Origin: an uncultured Succinatimonas sp.
Lineage (GTDB): Bacteria; Pseudomonadota; Gammaproteobacteria; Enterobacterales; Succinivibrionaceae
Reading direction: 5' to 3'
Assembly (NCBI GenBank): GCA_905201175.1
Contig: CAJKNC010000076.1
Coordinates: forward strand, 1-7,672
Length of the DNA: 7,672 bases
The translations under genes were made by a program, and so were the position numbers. Positions 5,744 to 7,672 of the stretch are shown one piece after another. The notes beneath the pieces were generated by a model. That model was not told the origin of the DNA and made no database searches. It saw only the letters and a list, made by a program, of their open reading frames with translations. Every line of letters begins with the position of its first letter. Positions within the stretch are counted from its first letter, which is position 1.

Positions 5744-6646
5744 TTAAATGAGTTTAGAAAGTACAGCCATATGAATATGTAAACGGTTCTCAGCCTCATC
5801 AAAAACGACTGACTTATCTCCATCCATAACTTCATCGGTAATTTCATAATTGCGATGAGCTGGCAAACAATGTAAAACAATCTGTGCTCCAGATCTGTCT
5901 ACAAGGTTTTGGTTGATTTGATAAGGCATATACTTCTTCTTTACAGCATCAAGAGGAGTATTATCTCCCATAGATACCCAAGTATCAGTATAAACGACAT
6001 CCATATTATTTATATTTTCAATATCGTTTCTTACCTCAAGCTTGCAACCGTTCTTAGAAGCAATTTCACTAGCTTTAGAGAAGACCTGAACATCAGGGCC
6101 ACAGCCTTGCGGGCAGAAGCAGCTAACGTTAACTCCTAAAATAGAGCCTGCTACTAATAAAGAATTAGTAACATTATTGCCATCACCCACATATGCTAAG
6201 TTAACGCCTTTTAATTTGCCTAGGTGTTCTCTAACTGTCATATAGTCAGCCATAGCCTGAGCCGGATGATAAAGATCCGACAAGGCATTTATTACTGGAA
6301 CATTACCATACTGAGCTAATTGTTCTAAAGTATTTTGAGAATAAACACGACCAACTAAACAATCTACCCAACGGCATAAATTACGCGCATAATCACCAAT
6401 GGTCTCGCGCTTGCCTAACTCACCATTTTGCAGATCTAAATATACACCGTGTCCACCTAAACGGTAAAAAGCTAACTCAAAGGTAGTGCGGGTTCTTAAT
6501 GAAGGCTTCTCAAACATGATTGCTCCGCTACGGCCTTTAAGAACCTCTCTATACTTAGCAGGTTCTTTCTTCATGGCTGTCGCAGTATCAATAATATCGA
6601 GATACTCATCCTGGCTAAATTCAAAGCCGGTTAAAAGATGACGCAT
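5744..6646 (-). CDS. argF: Ornithine carbamoyltransferase
   Basis: This enzyme transfers the carbamoyl group from carbamoyl phosphate to ornithine, giving citrulline. It is 300 residues, the compact form; E. coli ArgF is about 334. Key sites are the carbamoyl-phosphate loop SLRTR at 49-53, HPAQ at 127-130, GDGNN at 154-158, the ornithine loop DTWVSMG at 221-227 and HCLPAHR at 259-265. The SMG loop and HCLP motif favour ornithine over acetyl- or succinyl-ornithine as substrate. The first motif has Leu where STRTR is usual, so it departs from the standard carbamoyltransferase signature. The ATG at 6646 is preferred to an in-frame TTG at 6652: GGAG (6654-6657) lies 7 nt before the ATG but only one base before the TTG. 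argG follows after 26 nt, so the two are probably one operon. Confidence 0.95.
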   Translation of the reverse strand: MRHLLTGFEFSQDEYLDIIDTATAMKKEPAKYREVLKGRSGAIMFEKPSLRTRTTFELAFYRLGGHGVYLDLQNGELGKRETIGDYARNLCRWVDCLVGRVYSQNTLEQLAQYGNVPVINALSDLYHPAQAMADYMTVREHLGKLKGVNLAYVGDGNNVTNSLLVAGSILGVNVSCFCPQGCGPDVQVFSKASEIASKNGCKLEVRNDIENINNMDVVYTDTWVSMGDNTPLDAVKKKYMPYQINQNLVDRSGAQIVLHCLPAHRNYEITDEVMDGDKSVVFDEAENRLHIHMAVLSKLI

Positions 6647-6653
6647 ATGCAAT

Positions 6654-6657
6654 CTCC
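6654..6657 (-). promoter_or_regulatory. argF ribosome binding site (decides the start)
   Basis: GGAG on the minus strand lies 7 nt before the ATG at 6646. It is only one base from the in-frame TTG at 6652, which is therefore an unlikely start. Confidence 0.75.
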
Positions 6658-6660
6658 GTA

Positions 6661-6700
6661 ATTCTATGCATCGAATAAATGGTTATAATGACATTCTATG
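6661..6700 (-). promoter_or_regulatory. argF upstream region with direct repeat and near-palindrome
   Basis: ATTCTATG occurs at 6661-6668 and again at 6693-6700, 32 bp apart (about three helical turns). The left copy is part of a near-palindrome at 6661-6676 (ATTC-N-ATGCAT-N-GAAT, seven of eight pairs matching). On the minus strand a possible -10, TATAAC, lies between the repeats at about 6683-6688, without a good -35. The layout suggests regulator binding. GAATAAAT resembles one half of an ArgR box, but no complete ArgR box is visible. Confidence 0.35.
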
Positions 6701-6747
6701 TTATTTTTTATCTAGATCTTACTATCTTATCAGAAACAGTGAGTATA

Positions 6748-6772
6748 CGGATCATAAATAAAATTTGATCCG
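6748..6772 (-). repeat. Inverted repeat between nudE and argF
   Basis: CGGATCA (6748-6754) pairs perfectly with TGATCCG (6766-6772) around an 11-nt AT-rich loop. It begins 13 nt past the nudE stop. No T run follows on either strand, so it is at best a weak terminator for nudE. It may instead stabilise the nudE mRNA end or be an operator for argFG. Confidence 0.45.
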
Positions 6773-6785
6773 CTTAAGTGCAAAG

Positions 6786-7355
6786 CTATAGAAATCCTAA
6801 ACGTCTCAGCGCCAAAGTTAGGCAAGCGATAGATCTTGATTCTGTTAATACTGAGTCTTTATCAAAAACTAAATCTAAAGCTTCCTGAGGAGTAACCCTT
6901 ATAATTTGTATTGGTTCTGGCTCATCGCCAGAAAAAATTTGATGCTTAATTAAATTAGTACATAAAAAAGTATGCATTTTTAAAGACAGCATGCCAGGTG
7001 CAACCGTCATTTCATTTTTTAAAAGCTCAATCTTCTGCGCACTGTAGCCTATTTCCTCTTGTAATTCACGATTACAAGCATCTATGGGATTTTCCCCTAA
7101 ATCAATTTTTCCTTTTACAAACCCAAGCTCATAACGCTCAAAGCCACAAGCATATTCGGAAGTCATAAAAAAATGAGTGCCATCAAAAGGAACAGCTAAT
7201 ATTGCACCATTCCCTCCAGATAAACGCTCATAAGTTCTTTTTTCATGATTTGAAAATTCCAGATCAAGCTGTTCTACCGTAAAATATAGAGAAACTTTAC
7301 GTTTATTATGATTTATTATCTTGGGCTTTTGAGCTAAAAGTGCTGATAAGTCCAT
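6786..7355 (-). CDS. nudE: ADP compounds hydrolase NudE (Nudix family)
   Basis: This 189-residue Nudix hydrolase (E. coli NudE: 186) is expected to cleave ADP-ribose, diadenosine triphosphate and NADH-type compounds into nucleoside monophosphates, with a divalent metal. The complete Nudix box GX5EX7REUXEEXGU runs at 82-104, from G82 through E88, RE at 96-97, EE at 100-101 and G103. NudE-like features outside the box include LDLEFSN at 30-36, YERL at 42-45, SEYACGFERYELGF at 66-79 and GDEPEP at 143-148. The ATG at 7355 has AAGGAG (7364-7369) 8 nt upstream. The argFG genes lie downstream in the same direction, 139 nt away, with an inverted repeat but no clear terminator between, so some read-through is possible. 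In E. coli nudE lies near mrcA, a different context. Confidence 0.92.
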   Translation of the reverse strand: MDLSALLAQKPKIINHNKRKVSLYFTVEQLDLEFSNHEKRTYERLSGGNGAILAVPFDGTHFFMTSEYACGFERYELGFVKGKIDLGENPIDACNRELQEEIGYSAQKIELLKNEMTVAPGMLSLKMHTFLCTNLIKHQIFSGDEPEPIQIIRVTPQEALDLVFDKDSVLTESRSIACLTLALRRLGFL

Positions 7356-7672
7356 ACAAAACTCTCCTTAGAGCGGCTAAAGATTGTCTTTTAAGGAACA
7401 TTTAAATAACTATTTAATTTTCTAGCATTTAAACCATAGTATTATTGCTATTCGATTACAATATTACCACTACAAGCTAAAACTTAGAGATATTACAAAT
7501 TATTATGTTCCAAAATTAATTAACAATATATGTAATAAAATAAAATCAACTGACTGTAAAAAAATTATTAAATAATAAAAAAGTAAAACAAATTATTTGC
7601 AATTTCTTATTTTCCTCTTTTTAACTTACTTTTGATCTTTTTTATTCACATATATTTGTATCCCAAATAAAC
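7356..7672. other. AT-rich gene-free region upstream of nudE
   Basis: These 317 nt hold the nudE ribosome binding site and presumably its promoter. Many minus-strand AT hexamers could be a -10 (for example TACTAT near 7437-7442), but none has a convincing -35. The right part is strongly strand-asymmetric: A-rich on the plus strand at about 7557-7590 and T/C-rich at about 7600-7645. I see no open reading frame, RNA gene or terminator hairpin that I can support. Confidence 0.5.

Overview
The window looks like ordinary chromosome from an AT-rich gammaproteobacterium. Three things point that way: a divergent rpmB-rpmG / coaBC-dut neighbourhood as around E. coli dfp-dut, ribosomal proteins and a NudE that align closely to the E. 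coli sequences as I recall them, and a Vibrio-like (about 404-410 aa) argininosuccinate synthase. The low GC content and compact genes would fit a host-associated lineage such as Succinivibrionaceae, but that placement is an inference and not shown by the sequence. There are eight protein genes, no RNA genes, no mobile elements and no CRISPR.

Layout. Positions 1-514 carry the minus-strand ribosomal pair rpmB (bL28) and rpmG (bL33), closed by a strong terminator at 34-61. Positions 515-833 form a shared divergent control region with rpmB leader hairpins on one strand and the coaBC promoter on the other. Positions 834-2589 hold the plus-strand coaBC-dut operon, with a 1-nt gap between genes and a terminator at 2602-2632. 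A short AT-rich spacer (2633-2805) separates this from the convergent arginine genes. On the minus strand, read right to left, come nudE (6786-7355), argF (5744-6646), argG (4485-5717), a terminator at 4430-4464, and then argH (2861-4240) with its own promoter and a leader hairpin. Positions 7356-7672 are very AT-rich and hold no recognisable gene.

How the genes work together. ArgF, ArgG and ArgH are the last three steps of arginine synthesis: ornithine to citrulline, to argininosuccinate, to arginine plus fumarate. argF and argG are 26 nt apart and probably co-transcribed. argH is physically next but transcriptionally separate. CoaBC (two middle steps of coenzyme A synthesis) and dUTPase (dUTP removal and dUMP supply) are housekeeping enzymes in a conserved operon. 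NudE hydrolyses ADP-ribose and related nucleotides.

The most interesting points are modest: a 10-bp perfect hairpin in the argH leader just before its ribosome binding site; an ArgF whose carbamoyl-phosphate motif reads SLRTR instead of STRTR; overlapping alternative hairpins in the rpmB leader; and a direct repeat with a near-palindrome before argF. I found no good full ArgR operator by eye, and no convincing undescribed system.
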